From Christiangramia fulva (GTDB lineage: Bacteria; Bacteroidota; Bacteroidia; Flavobacteriales; Flavobacteriaceae): DNA of 64,000 nt. Under the pieces are notes generated by a model. That model was not told the origin of the DNA. It ran no database searches and worked only from the letters and a program-made list of their open reading frames with translations. Position numbers and translations under genes: made by a program. Of this stretch, positions 9,103 through 18,480 are shown piece by piece (position 1 is the first letter of the stretch; the number at the start of each line of letters is the position of its first letter). The stretch covers positions 1,922,001 to 1,986,000 of the forward strand of contig NZ_CP028136.1 of assembly GCF_003024155.1 (NCBI RefSeq), written 5' to 3'.

Positions 9103-11793
9103 TTACTGCTGTTTGGTAGTATCAGGTTTCTTTTTGGCATTTTTCAAAATACCTCCCAGAATATTTTTCGCGGCATTTTGGATTTGCTTTTCCTGGCTTA
9201 CAGAATCTTTTTTAGTGGCAGGAGCCTGTGTTTTTGTAGAATCGGTCGCTTTTATGGAATCTTCTTTGGTTTTATAAAATGGCTGATTAGGATTTCTTTT
9301 TCCTTTTAAAATATCATTGATCGCGTCAATGGCCTTGTTTTCTGCTTTTTGCTTTTGTTGGGCTACTATTTTTTGTGTGAGATTATTCACCGCCTGCTGC
9401 ATGTTAAGATTGATCTTCGGATTTTCGAAAGTTCCGGTTAAATCTACCGGTAGGGCAACTGTCATATTTTGAATAGTTTCTCCGCTAAGCTGACTTAATG
9501 CAGTGCCTACCTGTGAACCGAGGTATTTTGCCGGCACCTCGAATTTAAGGTTATAGTTCATCGACATATCGAAACTGTGAGAACCTGAGACATTTACCGT
9601 GATATCCTTTATTTTAAAATCGAAAGGATCGACCTGCACCATTCCGTTGCTAAATGTAAGTTTGGTCTTCAAATTATTGAGATCTATTTTGCTGAGATCA
9701 ATAAAATTAAGCTGGGAATCTAATTGTGCCAGTAACTGCATCTGTGCAGGATTCACTTCTGCTGTTAACAACTGGGCAAGAGCCTGCCCGCTGAGACTTC
9801 CTAAAATAGGAGCCAGGTCCCCATCCAGATTTCCCTGAAGGCTTAAATTAGACTGCAGTTTTCCCTGGATGGCTTTTGCGATGGGAGCCAATCCCTGCAA
9901 TAAATCCAGTTCATTAAAAGAGGATGAAATATCCAGCTGGTTGAGGTCGAGGTTCATTTTGAAAGTGGGAACTTCCTGTTTGGTTGAAACTATTCCGTCA
10001 AGGCCAATGCTACCATTGAAAATATTGGTTTTAACATTTTCAAGGCGAACGGCTTCATCTTTTATCACCAGGGTTCCGGTCGCGTTATTTAGAACCATGT
10101 TATCATAAATGACCTTTTTTGCATTAAATGCCATGCTAACATCAAGGAACGAAGGAATTTTTATCGCATCTTTTTCTGAAGGCTGAGGAACATTCTTCTT
10201 TTCATCATTTTCGGTGGTGGAAACTTCTTTTACATTTGGAGTTTTGAAATCGCTTACCGCGAAATAATTTGAATTTGCCTTAAAATTTCCCTTCAGGCTT
10301 TGATCTGAAAATAAGAATCCCATCAGATTTTCCAGTTTTCCCGAAGCAGCAATATCACTTTTTCCAACACTCATTTTAAGATCCGGGACATTTACCGTTC
10401 CCTGGTTAAAAATTAAGTCGGCATTTGCCACCTTAACCTCATTAGGAATTTCGGGGGAACGATAGCTGAAATTCCTGATTGTTGCCGTTCCCTTACTGTT
10501 GACGTTTTGATATTGTTTCTTTTCTATCGAATTCATATCAAAACTCGTTTGCACATTTGCGGTAAGAATTCCATTAAGATCCTGTTCCAGGTCAAGCGGA
10601 TATGCCTTGCTCAAATTAGCCAAATTCACCGTACCGTTCACATTCAGGTTGACAAAAGTATTTCCGGTAATATTGCTCAGTTTTCCCTGTGCCGAAAAAC
10701 GATCCTGATCGATGCGGAAGTTCACATTGTTAATGTTTACATAGGTATCTGTAGCCAGCCCGGTTTCGTTTAGAATATCAATATCAAGGCTTATATCCTG
10801 GACACTTTTTGGAAGATCGGGATATTTAAAGGAAGCGTCTTTAGATTTGATCATAATATCCATTTCCGGGATATAGGTCTCGTCTACTATTCCGTGAATT
10901 CTTCCGTTAACTGTAAAATTCCCCTCCGTTTTGACATTTTCGATATTTTTAGAATAGGCTTCCGGGATCACCGCCAGAAAATTCTTAAAATCTGAAGAAG
11001 GTGTCTGGAAAGTGATATCGAGCTCATTATTATTTTCATTTACATCTACATAACCATCAAAGGTTAGCGGCAACTGGTTAATTCGCGCTTCATTTTCAAG
11101 GAAAGTGTATTTATTTTGCTCCAGATCCATCAGAAATACCGCATCCAATAAGATCTTATTTTGGTTCAAATAGTTGGTGCCATCATAATCCAGGGTGACG
11201 AGACCTTCTGAATAGGTTTCTAATTTTGATTTTTCCAGGGAAAAATCTCCGTTGCCCTGATGTTGCAGATTTTCCACATTCAGCGCGATCTTGCCCTGCT
11301 GATCTACATATTTGATATGAGCATCATTCAATTCATAATGCTTCAGATCCAGTCGAAAAATCGAAGTTGAATCTGAGGTAGTGGTAGTATCTTTGGTGGC
11401 AATATCATAATTATTCCTTCCCAGGGAGTCGACTTTTATATTGATGAAAGGATTATTGAGTTTTAACTGGTCAATACGTTTGGGCTGATCGCTGCTTTTA
11501 AAAAGTTCTTTGATAGACATCTCCAGGACCACCTCATCACTTAAGGCCAGAGTGTCTCCTTCAAAAGGTTTATTATTAATAATGCTCAGGTCATGAATTA
11601 CCAGCGTAGCCTTTGGAAAACTGCGGAACATACTAAGATCAATATCGCTGAATTCTACCTTCGCGTTCACATTTTTATTGATGCTTTTTCGAAGCAGGTC
11701 TTTTAGCTGAGTTTCAAAAACAAAAGGGGCTGCTACCAGCAAAATGACCACTGTTAGCAGTGCTATCCCAAGTATTTTCAGAAACTTTTTCAT
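9103..11793 (-). CDS. AsmA-like envelope protein
   Basis: An 896-residue protein with one N-terminal membrane segment (about residues 7-25) and a long periplasmic part rich in beta strands. The 'FETQLKDLLRKSINKNVNAKVEFSDI'-type start (split here as FETQLKDLL and NAKVEFSDI) and the repeated 'LDGIVST', 'ASGKLENL' and 'LSLQGNL' strands are typical of AsmA/TamB-type bridge proteins linked to outer-membrane lipid and protein homeostasis. A C-terminal AsmA_2-like region (about 560-800) precedes a Lys/Gln/Thr-rich tail. It is transcribed leftward 34 bases after the YhhQ gene and probably shares its transcript. A role in lipid transport is inferred from the superfamily. Confidence 0.85.
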   Translation of the reverse strand: MKKFLKILGIALLTVVILLVAAPFVFETQLKDLLRKSINKNVNAKVEFSDIDLSMFRSFPKATLVIHDLSIINNKPFEGDTLALSDEVVLEMSIKELFKSSDQPKRIDQLKLNNPFINIKVDSLGRNNYDIATKDTTTTSDSTSIFRLDLKHYELNDAHIKYVDQQGKIALNVENLQHQGNGDFSLEKSKLETYSEGLVTLDYDGTNYLNQNKILLDAVFLMDLEQNKYTFLENEARINQLPLTFDGYVDVNENNNELDITFQTPSSDFKNFLAVIPEAYSKNIENVKTEGNFTVNGRIHGIVDETYIPEMDIMIKSKDASFKYPDLPKSVQDISLDIDILNETGLATDTYVNINNVNFRIDQDRFSAQGKLSNITGNTFVNLNVNGTVNLANLSKAYPLDLEQDLNGILTANVQTSFDMNSIEKKQYQNVNSKGTATIRNFSYRSPEIPNEVKVANADLIFNQGTVNVPDLKMSVGKSDIAASGKLENLMGFLFSDQSLKGNFKANSNYFAVSDFKTPNVKEVSTTENDEKKNVPQPSEKDAIKIPSFLDVSMAFNAKKVIYDNMVLNNATGTLVIKDEAVRLENVKTNIFNGSIGLDGIVSTKQEVPTFKMNLDLNQLDISSSFNELDLLQGLAPIAKAIQGKLQSNLSLQGNLDGDLAPILGSLSGQALAQLLTAEVNPAQMQLLAQLDSQLNFIDLSKIDLNNLKTKLTFSNGMVQVDPFDFKIKDITVNVSGSHSFDMSMNYNLKFEVPAKYLGSQVGTALSQLSGETIQNMTVALPVDLTGTFENPKINLNMQQAVNNLTQKIVAQQKQKAENKAIDAINDILKGKRNPNQPFYKTKEDSIKATDSTKTQAPATKKDSVSQEKQIQNAAKNILGGILKNAKKKPDTTKQQ

Positions 11794-11827
11794 ATTTTTA
11801 TTTTTCGGGTTTACCTGTAAAATATAA

Positions 11828-12562
11828 TTAATTTAATACTTCTTTTAGCTGTAATTCTTCGGCTGGTTCAAGATCAAAAATGCTGCGCAAGGCATAAACG
11901 GCCATATAAAGAAATGGCGTATCAAGGATCGCGATCAGCACCTTGAAAAGAAACCCGCTTAATAGGAGTCCGTTGAAAAGACTCCAGTCGATCTTCCCGA
12001 AACTACACAGCAAAAACAACACCGAAAAGGTATCGACAAATTGGGAGAAGAAGGTAGAGAAATTATTTCTGATCCAAAGATGTTTGCCTTTGGTGAGTCT
12101 TTTCCAGAAATGAAAAAGCTGGATATCTATGTATTGCGCCAGTAAATAGGCGACCATTGAAGCAAAAACAGCAATGGCAGTCGCGCCAAATACCTTTTGA
12201 AAAAGGTGATTATTAACGGGAGACCAATCGGTTGCCGGCACGGCATTAGACATATAAATGATCAATAAAGAAAAGAACGAGGCGAAAATACCGGTGGTCA
12301 CCACCTGGTTGGCTTTTTTCTTTCCGTACACCTCACTAATAATATCTGTTATTAGAAAAGTGACGGGATATGGCAGGATACCCACCGAAATTTCAAAAGT
12401 GTACAGACCGAAAAAATCCCAGTGGAAAAACTTTTGAAAGATCAGGTTCGATACAACCAGTGAAGCAATAAATAGGGCACTGAGGATCATATAGATTTGT
12501 TGCGCCCCCACGTTTTTTCTCAGGTAAATTTTAGCCAAATTTTTTTGAAGTCTTTTTACCAA
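11828..12562 (-). CDS. queuosine precursor transporter (YhhQ/DUF165 family)
   Basis: Inner-membrane protein of about 244 residues with six or so membrane segments. 'VSNLIFQKFF', 'EISVGILPYPVTFLITDIIS', 'EVYGKKKAN' and 'FWKRLTKGKHLWIRNNFST' are diagnostic of the YhhQ family, which imports preQ0/preQ1-type precursors for tRNA queuosine. The start is uncertain. There is no ATG before residue 25, and the longest frame opens at a TTG at 12562 (VKRLQKNLAK follows). A second TTG at codon 9 is possible. A minus-strand TATTTTTG, matching the Bacteroidota -7 consensus TAnnTTTG, overlaps this start, so the true start may be codon 9. It diverges from the folK fusion gene. Confidence 0.88.
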   Translation of the reverse strand: MVKRLQKNLAKIYLRKNVGAQQIYMILSALFIASLVVSNLIFQKFFHWDFFGLYTFEISVGILPYPVTFLITDIISEVYGKKKANQVVTTGIFASFFSLLIIYMSNAVPATDWSPVNNHLFQKVFGATAIAVFASMVAYLLAQYIDIQLFHFWKRLTKGKHLWIRNNFSTFFSQFVDTFSVLFLLCSFGKIDWSLFNGLLLSGFLFKVLIAILDTPFLYMAVYALRSIFDLEPAEELQLKEVLN

Positions 12563-12643
12563 AAATAAGGGTATGTGCTTTTGTTTTGCTTAATTTGCTG
12601 TGAAATTATTTAGCACTACCTCTTAAAATTTTCTTAATAAGTC

Positions 12644-13795
12644 TTGAGATCCCCGCACACAGTCATAATTGCGCTTGGCAGTAATCTTGGTGACCGTCTG
12701 GATTATATGCAACAATCAATCATAGCTATTCATAAAAAGATTGGCTGGATAAAGAATATTTCAAGAGTTTACGAAACCCCGGCATGGGGGTTTAAGGGTC
12801 AGGCTTTTTTAAATGCCTGTGTGGAGGTATCTACCCGCAAAACTTCCCGGGAGGTATTGAAGATCCTACTTGAAATAGAAGCGCAACTGGGTAGAAAACG
12901 TAGCGATACGCAGAATTATCAAAACCGGAATATCGATCTTGATATCCTTTTTTACGGGAACGAAATTGTCGCTAAAGATGAGCTGAGTATTCCCCATCCC
13001 TGTATTGCCGATCGTCTGTTTGTTTTAAAACCTCTTAATGATATTGCTTCCTCTTTTGTACATCCCGTTCTTAAACAAAAGGTGAGCAGTATTCTCCAAA
13101 ATACATCAGATAATTCTTCCATTTCGGTGATAGAAGAAACTTTGAAGAATCCGGCCGGGAAATACAATTTTCCGCAATGCAAATATATTGCCGTTGAAGG
13201 GAATATCGGGGCGGGGAAAACCAGTTTTTCAACCATGGTTTCGCAGGATTTCAATGCTAAACTTATTCTGGAACGCTTTAAAGACAATCCTTTTCTGCCA
13301 AAATTTTATGAAAATAAGGAGCGTTATGCCTTTCCACTGGAAATGTCTTTTCTGGCCGATCGATATCAGCAGCTTTCTGATGACCTGGCACAATACGATC
13401 TTTTTACCGATTTCGTGATTTCAGATTACGATGTTTTTAAGTCCCTTATTTTTGCCAAAATCACCCTTCATGAAGATGAATATTTGCTGTATCAAAAGCT
13501 TTTTCATTTGATGTATAAGGAACTGGTAAAACCAGATTTATATGTTTATCTATACCAGAATACCGGGCGTTTACTTGAAAATATCAAAAAGCGCGGCCGG
13601 GATTACGAACAGAACATTCAACCCGATTACCTGGTCGAAATCAATAAAAGCTACTTGAATTTTATCAAGTCACAAACCAGTATGAAGGTACAGATCATTG
13701 ATATTTCAGGCCTCGATTTTGTGAACAACAGGGCAGATTACCTATGGTTGCTGGAAGAGATAGAAAGGCAGATAAAATCACCTGCTCAGGTTTAA
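12644..13795 (+). CDS. folK: bifunctional HPPK (FolK) - deoxynucleoside kinase fusion
   Basis: A 383-residue two-domain enzyme. Residues 1-160 are 6-hydroxymethyl-7,8-dihydropterin pyrophosphokinase of folate synthesis, with 'IALGSNLGDR', 'ETPAWGFKGQAFLNA', 'QLGRKRSDTQNYQNRNIDLD' and 'ELSIPHPCIADR'. Residues about 180-383 are a deoxynucleoside kinase, with the P-loop 'VEGNIGAGKTS' (Lys192), 'LERFKDNPFLPKFYEN' and 'LYQNTGRLLENIKKRGRDYE'. An in-frame TAA at 12638 forces a start downstream of it. TTG 12644 gives the complete HPPK beta strand, whereas any later ATG would remove it. The fusion is familiar in Flavobacteriia. It converges with the SpoU gene with a 4-base overlap. Confidence 0.93.
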   Translation: MRSPHTVIIALGSNLGDRLDYMQQSIIAIHKKIGWIKNISRVYETPAWGFKGQAFLNACVEVSTRKTSREVLKILLEIEAQLGRKRSDTQNYQNRNIDLDILFYGNEIVAKDELSIPHPCIADRLFVLKPLNDIASSFVHPVLKQKVSSILQNTSDNSSISVIEETLKNPAGKYNFPQCKYIAVEGNIGAGKTSFSTMVSQDFNAKLILERFKDNPFLPKFYENKERYAFPLEMSFLADRYQQLSDDLAQYDLFTDFVISDYDVFKSLIFAKITLHEDEYLLYQKLFHLMYKELVKPDLYVYLYQNTGRLLENIKKRGRDYEQNIQPDYLVEINKSYLNFIKSQTSMKVQIIDISGLDFVNNRADYLWLLEEIERQIKSPAQV

Positions 13796-14328
13796 ATTTT
13801 CTTTATTTTACTAAATAAATCCCAAAGCACAACGCCCGCGCTAACCGAAATATTCAAAGAATGCTTGCTTCCTAGTTGGGGGATTTCTATCACTCCGTCG
13901 CTGGCACTAACCACCTCCTGCTGCACACCCTTCACTTCGTTGCCAAAGACAACGGCATTTATGCCCGGTTCCGGTTGGAAATCATTAAGCATTTCAGCAC
14001 CTTCGGCCTGTTCGATAGCGTAGACCTTAGTTCCCTCTGCCTGCAGCTCTTTTACAAGTTCGATGGTTTTTTCCCGGTATTCCCAGTGTACGCTTTCTGT
14101 CGCTCCAAGAGCGGTTTTGCGAATGTCTTTATGAGGAGGGCAGGCCGTGATCCCGCATAAATAGATCTTTTTGATAAGAAATGCGTCGGAAGTGCGAAAA
14201 ACCGAACCTATATTATTGAGGCTTCTTACATTATCAAGAATAACAATTAAAGGCGTTTTTTCAGCCTGGTGAAATTCCGAAATACTTTTTCGGTCGAGTT
14301 CGCTGTTGAGCAATTTTCTCTTTTTCAT
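13792..14328 (-). CDS. TrmH/SpoU family RNA 2'-O-methyltransferase
   Basis: A 178-residue SPOUT-class methyltransferase that uses SAM to methylate a ribose 2'-OH in tRNA or rRNA. The three family motifs are visible: 'ILDNVRSLNNIGSVFRTSDA' (residues about 31-50, with the conserved Asn and Arg), 'VVFGNEVKGVQ' and 'SLNISVSAGVVLWDLF', which makes the knotted SAM site. It lacks the extra N-terminal RNA-binding domain of RlmB and is close in size to TrmL/TrmH-like members, so the target cannot be named. Its 3' end overlaps the folK fusion stop by 4 bases. It is a single leftward gene. Confidence 0.92.
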   Translation of the reverse strand: MKKRKLLNSELDRKSISEFHQAEKTPLIVILDNVRSLNNIGSVFRTSDAFLIKKIYLCGITACPPHKDIRKTALGATESVHWEYREKTIELVKELQAEGTKVYAIEQAEGAEMLNDFQPEPGINAVVFGNEVKGVQQEVVSASDGVIEIPQLGSKHSLNISVSAGVVLWDLFSKIKKI

Positions 14329-14655
14329 GCGACAAAAATAGAAATTTCGCAGGCTAATTCTGAAAAATAATTGGAAGGTATTGATTGGAGGATAGTTCTG
14401 AAATAAATTCTGAATTACTCAAAGATTAACCAATTTGGAAATCTTCTTTTTTTACAATGGTCAGCCCGATTTTTAAGATTTATTTCAGATATGCCGCCAA
14501 TTGACTGATTTAAAGTTAAATATTTCCAAAAATTTATTTAAATTGCTAGGGTTATTCCCCTCCAAACCTATCCATTAGGCTCCTGAACCGAGCCAATTCA
14601 GCTTTAGATTACAGGCGTACGCCATTTTCAAATATTAACAAAAGCCAATAAAAAA
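14329..14655. other. non-coding intergenic stretch
   Basis: This is the divergent region between the SpoU gene and the PDZ-protein gene. It is A/T-rich, with the GC-richer patch 'CCCCTCCAAACC' near 14558. It probably holds both promoters, but I see no confident -33/-7 pair, hairpin or small gene. Confidence 0.5.
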
Positions 14656-15657
14656 ATGGAAAATCAACCAAAAGATCATGTGGGTGTCCTGCTGGGAGTA
14701 GGCATCCTTTTTATCGCGTGGGGAATCCTTGGAGTCCTCGACCAGAAGAACTTTACCTATTCTGGTTATTCTACCGATGGTAACAACACCATAGTACAGG
14801 TGGAAAAAGGAAGTCCTGCTGAGGCCGCAGGCTTAAAAAAAGGTGATGTGATAATGAGTACGGGCGGAATTGCAGTTGCCAATACAAAAGCTCAAAGCAT
14901 GCAGCCCCGGCCTAAAATAGGTGAATCTAAAGAATATGTGATCACAAGAAATGGTGAAGAAATGAAATTGGATCTCACTTATGCAGCCTTACCCGATAAA
15001 CAAAATACCCTAAATATCCTGGGTTTTTTAATAGGGGTTATTTTTATTGTGCTGGGTGTTTTTATGCATTATAGAAGAAAAACAGGTCTAAGCTGGACTT
15101 TCGCAATTTTTATGCTTTGCTTTGGGTTTGTCTTTTTTGAGGGACCTTATATAGCGCCGGGCATCGCTAACCAGTTAATTAGAAGCATTTCAATTTCTAT
15201 TGTGTTGTTCTCTTTTGGAGCCCTGGCAAATTATATGCTTAATTATCCGCCTAAAAGCAGGTATAATTTAAAGCTTCTTTACCTGCCCGCCGCTCTGGCA
15301 GCCTTGCTTTTCTGGATCCTGGAATTCACACTTCCCGAGAGTACCGAGAGTTTAAATATGCTCGTGCGGTATTTTGTAGGTGCTGTGATTATTTTTTACT
15401 TCGGACTTTCCCTGGTAACGCTCATAAGCAAATTTTTAAATTCCAACGCTGAGGAAAGAAAAGCCAGTGGTTTGGATCTTATGTTAATTGGTGCCGTAAT
15501 TGGCTTGCTTCCAATCCTTATTTACTTTACAATTTCTACTTTTTCACCCGGGACCATTCTACCTGGAAATGATTATGTTTTTCTAACATTTATCGCCATA
15601 CCTATTTTCTTCTCACTGGCTCTTATGCACAGGGGAGAAAAAGAGCTGGCGGTATAA
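14656..15657 (+). CDS. PDZ-domain multi-pass membrane protein
   Basis: A 333-residue protein of unknown role. It has an N-terminal membrane helix (about 9-28), a PDZ-like domain (about 35-105; 'VQVEKGSPAEAAGLKKGDVI' is the carboxylate-binding loop and strand), and about seven more membrane helices from residue 118 to the end. No protease motif (HExxH, Ser/Lys dyad) is seen, so it is not an obvious S2P or rhomboid. A PDZ domain fused to a multi-pass helical region suggests a sensor or scaffold that recognises C-termini of other proteins (inference). It begins at ATG 14656 and is followed 10 bases later by a strong terminator, so it is probably monocistronic. Confidence 0.85.
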   Translation: MENQPKDHVGVLLGVGILFIAWGILGVLDQKNFTYSGYSTDGNNTIVQVEKGSPAEAAGLKKGDVIMSTGGIAVANTKAQSMQPRPKIGESKEYVITRNGEEMKLDLTYAALPDKQNTLNILGFLIGVIFIVLGVFMHYRRKTGLSWTFAIFMLCFGFVFFEGPYIAPGIANQLIRSISISIVLFSFGALANYMLNYPPKSRYNLKLLYLPAALAALLFWILEFTLPESTESLNMLVRYFVGAVIIFYFGLSLVTLISKFLNSNAEERKASGLDLMLIGAVIGLLPILIYFTISTFSPGTILPGNDYVFLTFIAIPIFFSLALMHRGEKELAV

Positions 15658-15666
15658 TACTTTCTG

Positions 15667-15699
15667 AAAGCCGGAAAAAGAGTGATTTTTTCCGGCTTT
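15667..15699 (+). terminator. intrinsic terminator
   Basis: A 13-bp perfect stem (AAAGCCGGAAAAA / TTTTTCCGGCTTT) is followed by C and five T. It ends the PDZ gene transcript and sits directly in front of the AraC-type regulator gene. Confidence 0.85.
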
Positions 15700-15739
15700 C
15701 TTTTTAATGATTTCAAATTTCCCTACAAAACATCCCTAC

Positions 15740-16558
15740 ATGACCGAGCCTACTATCTTTTTACCGCCACCCGAACTTCGTGAAGTTATTGCCAGTTATG
15801 GGATCCTGGAAATACCGGGAGGAAGGAGTGAACCCTATTTTTCTCCTCCCTTAGCCATGAGCGGCTTTATAATCAATACCACTAATTCTACCGGACAGAT
15901 CGTTTCGAAGTTAAGGGAAGATTATTTTTTTTCTACTAATGAGGTTGCTACGGGACAGGTAACCTATCCTGTCTATGGCGAATTAATTGGGCATATTAAA
16001 TCTATTATGGTATTTTTCCAGCCTTTGGGAATGTATCAGTTATTCGGAAATGATATGGCCGCTTTGACCAATACTTCCCAATCATTGTATGAATTTTTAG
16101 AAGCAAACAGAGCAGAAGCCCTTATCTCATCTTTAAAGCAGAGTGACAGGAATGAGGATCAAATTCAAATCCTGAATAGTTTTTTCAAAGATCAAATAAC
16201 CCGGAAATTTCCGGTAAGGAAAATGAAAGATGTGGTGGAATATATTCATATAAATAAAGGAGATATTAGCGTGGCAGATATTGAAAATGAATGTCATTAC
16301 CAGAGAAAAACATTGGAGAGGCATTTTACCAAAATGCTGGGTTTATCACCCAAAGTTTATTGCCAGATCTACAGGTTTAAGTGTCTTATAAACCAACTTC
16401 AACAAAATCCCGGTATCACCTGGACAGAGCTGGCCGATCAGGCCGGGTATTATGATCAGGCTCATATGTCAAGATATATAAAAAAGTATTTAAAGGTATC
16501 ACCTAATAGTATGGTGCTCCTCGACATGAACTTTATCTATTATTTGCTTTCCAGATAA
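15740..16558 (+). CDS. AraC-family transcriptional regulator
   Basis: Cytosolic DNA-binding regulator of about 272 residues. The C-terminal third holds two helix-turn-helices of the AraC class ('DISVADIENECHYQRKTLER' then 'FTKMLGLSPKVYCQIYRF', and 'WTELADQAGYYDQAHMSRYI'). The N-terminal part (about 1-150) resembles the DUF6597-type ligand region. An in-frame ATG at 15707 exists but lies only a few bases past the T-run of the preceding terminator, so ATG 15740 (MTEPTIFLPP) is preferred. The next genes encode exported NTF2-like proteins on the same strand, which it may regulate (inference from position). Confidence 0.88.
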   Translation: MTEPTIFLPPPELREVIASYGILEIPGGRSEPYFSPPLAMSGFIINTTNSTGQIVSKLREDYFFSTNEVATGQVTYPVYGELIGHIKSIMVFFQPLGMYQLFGNDMAALTNTSQSLYEFLEANRAEALISSLKQSDRNEDQIQILNSFFKDQITRKFPVRKMKDVVEYIHINKGDISVADIENECHYQRKTLERHFTKMLGLSPKVYCQIYRFKCLINQLQQNPGITWTELADQAGYYDQAHMSRYIKKYLKVSPNSMVLLDMNFIYYLLSR

Positions 16559-16671
16559 TTTTAATTAGGGGTTTAAGCTTCTGAAATTCAGAAAATTAAA
16601 AATGTCGCATTTGTACAAGATTTGACGATTTTAACATACTACTTTTATTTCCTAAGCCTTAACCATCATTA

Positions 16672-17199
16672 ATGAAAAAGTTTTATCTCTTAGGCCTTGG
16701 TATTGTCCTTTTTGTTTCATGCAATCAGCAGGAAAAGCGCTATACCGAACAATCTCCTGAAATCGACACCTATAAAAAGGTGATCGCCGCTTATGAGAAT
16801 AAAGATTGGCAGGAGTTGGCCAACTATTATGCCGACTCAGCTAAAATAATGAACAATGTAACCGAAGAAAATGGGCAAAGCCTGGCTGAATTGATTGCAG
16901 AAAATAAAGCCGATGCTGTTCTTTTTAAGGATTGGGATTATGTTGATGATGATTCTGAATATGAAATGACCGTTAGTGATAAGGGAAATACCTGGGTTAA
17001 CTTTTGGGGAATCTGGAAAGGGACACTGAAAGCAAATAATAAAACTTATACGATACCCGCCCATATTAGTGCCCAGTTTGTTGACGGGAAAATCGTCAAA
17101 GAGTTTGGATACTGGGATAATTCGGAAATTGTGCCTGATATACAAGCCCTGCTTGAAGCCGAACAAAATACTACTGAAGAAATAGCCGTTAAAGAATAA
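16672..17199 (+). CDS. NTF2/SnoaL-like lipoprotein
   Basis: A 175-residue predicted lipoprotein: signal peptide with lipobox VSC (Cys17), then an NTF2-like cone domain (about 30-160). Recognisable points are 'KVIAAYENKDWQELANYYAD' (the opening helix of SnoaL-like folds), 'VNFWGIWKGTLKANNKTYTI' and the late 'FVDGKIVKEFGYWDNSEI'. Such domains bind small hydrophobic ligands or act as ester cyclases/isomerases, but no catalytic residues can be assigned. It is the first of several exported NTF2-like genes after the AraC regulator, separated from it by 113 A/T-rich bases that may carry a promoter. Confidence 0.82.
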   Translation: MKKFYLLGLGIVLFVSCNQQEKRYTEQSPEIDTYKKVIAAYENKDWQELANYYADSAKIMNNVTEENGQSLAELIAENKADAVLFKDWDYVDDDSEYEMTVSDKGNTWVNFWGIWKGTLKANNKTYTIPAHISAQFVDGKIVKEFGYWDNSEIVPDIQALLEAEQNTTEEIAVKE

Positions 17200-17415
17200 C
17201 TGCCGGCTAAAAAACCGCCTAACCTTCGCACCTACCGGGGTTTAGATTGATATCTGCAGCGACTGAAAATGCGCAGTATTACCCCAAATCCACAATTTGC
17301 CCTACAAAAATTTGAATAGGAAGTGCAGACCTGTTGAAAAGACATCTGCTGCTTATTGATACTAAAATTAATCAATACTAACTCGTTCGCCATAGGCGAG
17401 CACAAACCAACAATT

Positions 17416-18186
17416 ATGAAAAAAACTGTTTTTTTATTGCTGTTAGCGCCTTTATTGATGCTATCACAAGATAATGCCGAATACATGGTATTCGAAAACG
17501 CATTATTAACACCCAATCCAACTCAAATTGCACAGTTCGAGAAAGGTATAGCGGCACATAATAAAAAATACCATAGTGAGGGTCCTTATGGGGTTCGGAT
17601 GTACTGGATTTCTAACGGTCCTAATACCGGAAGTTATGTTTGGACCATGGGACCATTCCCCTGGAGCTCTTTAGATAACAGACCTGCTCAGGCAGCGGGG
17701 CATGATACCGATTGGAATTTAAATGTAGCAGCCTATATGACGCCCGAAAGTGGTAAGCAGAGCTACTGGCGCTTTCATAATGAACTTTCCAGGTTTCCAA
17801 AAGATTTTACCATAAAAAATATGCTTGTAGACTACTATGACATTAAGAGGGGTAAAGCAAAGGATGCTATGAAATTAATTGAAAAAATTAATAAAGCTTA
17901 CGCTGAAAAGTCGCCTAATGAAACTTATGGTATCTATACCAATGAATTTGGAAGTTCCAAAGAAGGTCGCGACCTGGCAGTCATTTCCTTTTTTGATAAA
18001 TCTGCATGGCTGGGCGAGGACAATAGTATTTCAAAAAAATATGACGACATGTATGGTGCCGGAAGTTGGGACCAGTTCTTAAAAGACTGGTATGATCTTA
18101 CCGATGGTGGTGAAAGTGAAGTATGGATCTTTCATCCAGAATTGAGCGGAATTAGCGGGAACGTTAAGGTCGCTGAAAGGCAATAG
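17416..18186 (+). CDS. exported protein of unknown function with two-fold internal similarity
   Basis: A 256-residue secreted or periplasmic protein that I do not recognise by name. ATG 17416 is chosen because it gives a clean signal peptide (MKKTVFLLLLAPLLMLSQ); a longer frame from 17356 would put 20 unrelated residues before it. The mature part appears to have two similar halves ('QFEKGIAAHNKKYHSEGPYG' with 'GSYVWTMGPFPWSSLDNR', and 'LIEKINKAYAEKSPNETYGI' with 'DLAVISFFDKSAWLGED'). This pattern suits two dimeric alpha/beta-barrel-like (ABM/EthD type) repeats (inference). It lies between NTF2-like genes and is followed by a perfect hairpin, so it may be a separate transcript. Confidence 0.75.
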   Translation: MKKTVFLLLLAPLLMLSQDNAEYMVFENALLTPNPTQIAQFEKGIAAHNKKYHSEGPYGVRMYWISNGPNTGSYVWTMGPFPWSSLDNRPAQAAGHDTDWNLNVAAYMTPESGKQSYWRFHNELSRFPKDFTIKNMLVDYYDIKRGKAKDAMKLIEKINKAYAEKSPNETYGIYTNEFGSSKEGRDLAVISFFDKSAWLGEDNSISKKYDDMYGAGSWDQFLKDWYDLTDGGESEVWIFHPELSGISGNVKVAERQ

Positions 18187-18194
18187 TATAAACG

Positions 18195-18227
18195 AATGTA
18201 CAGTATGGTAAGGCCATACTGTACATT
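18195..18227. terminator. perfect 14-bp inverted repeat, probable terminator
   Basis: AATGTACAGTATGG and its exact reverse complement flank a 5-base loop (TAAGG), starting 9 bases after the preceding stop codon. Only TT follows, so an operator or RNA-stability role is an alternative. Confidence 0.55.
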
Positions 18228-18480
18228 TTGCATTAACAGGCATTTCATTTTTGGAAAAAGCCTGTGTCTTCATTTGAAGGGATTTTTTGAAGATAAATCC
18301 CCAAAGAACAGGCGATGAAACTAGTGAAACTTAACCCTTGTTGAACTATGGACTTTTGGTAGAAAGCCTTCATCAAAAAGATAACAGGTAGTTTTAACAG
18401 TTATGAATACTGCAGGCAGTTGAAGAATAAAGAGTGAATTTCTAAACACTAATAATTAATATAAACCAAAAACCAAGAAA
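18228..18480. other. non-coding stretch upstream of NTF2-like gene
   Basis: No gene is supported here. The sequence becomes A/T-rich toward the next start and ends in the A-rich leader 'CCAAAAACCAAGAAA' before ATG 18481. It presumably carries a promoter, but I cannot assign its boxes with confidence. Confidence 0.4.
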
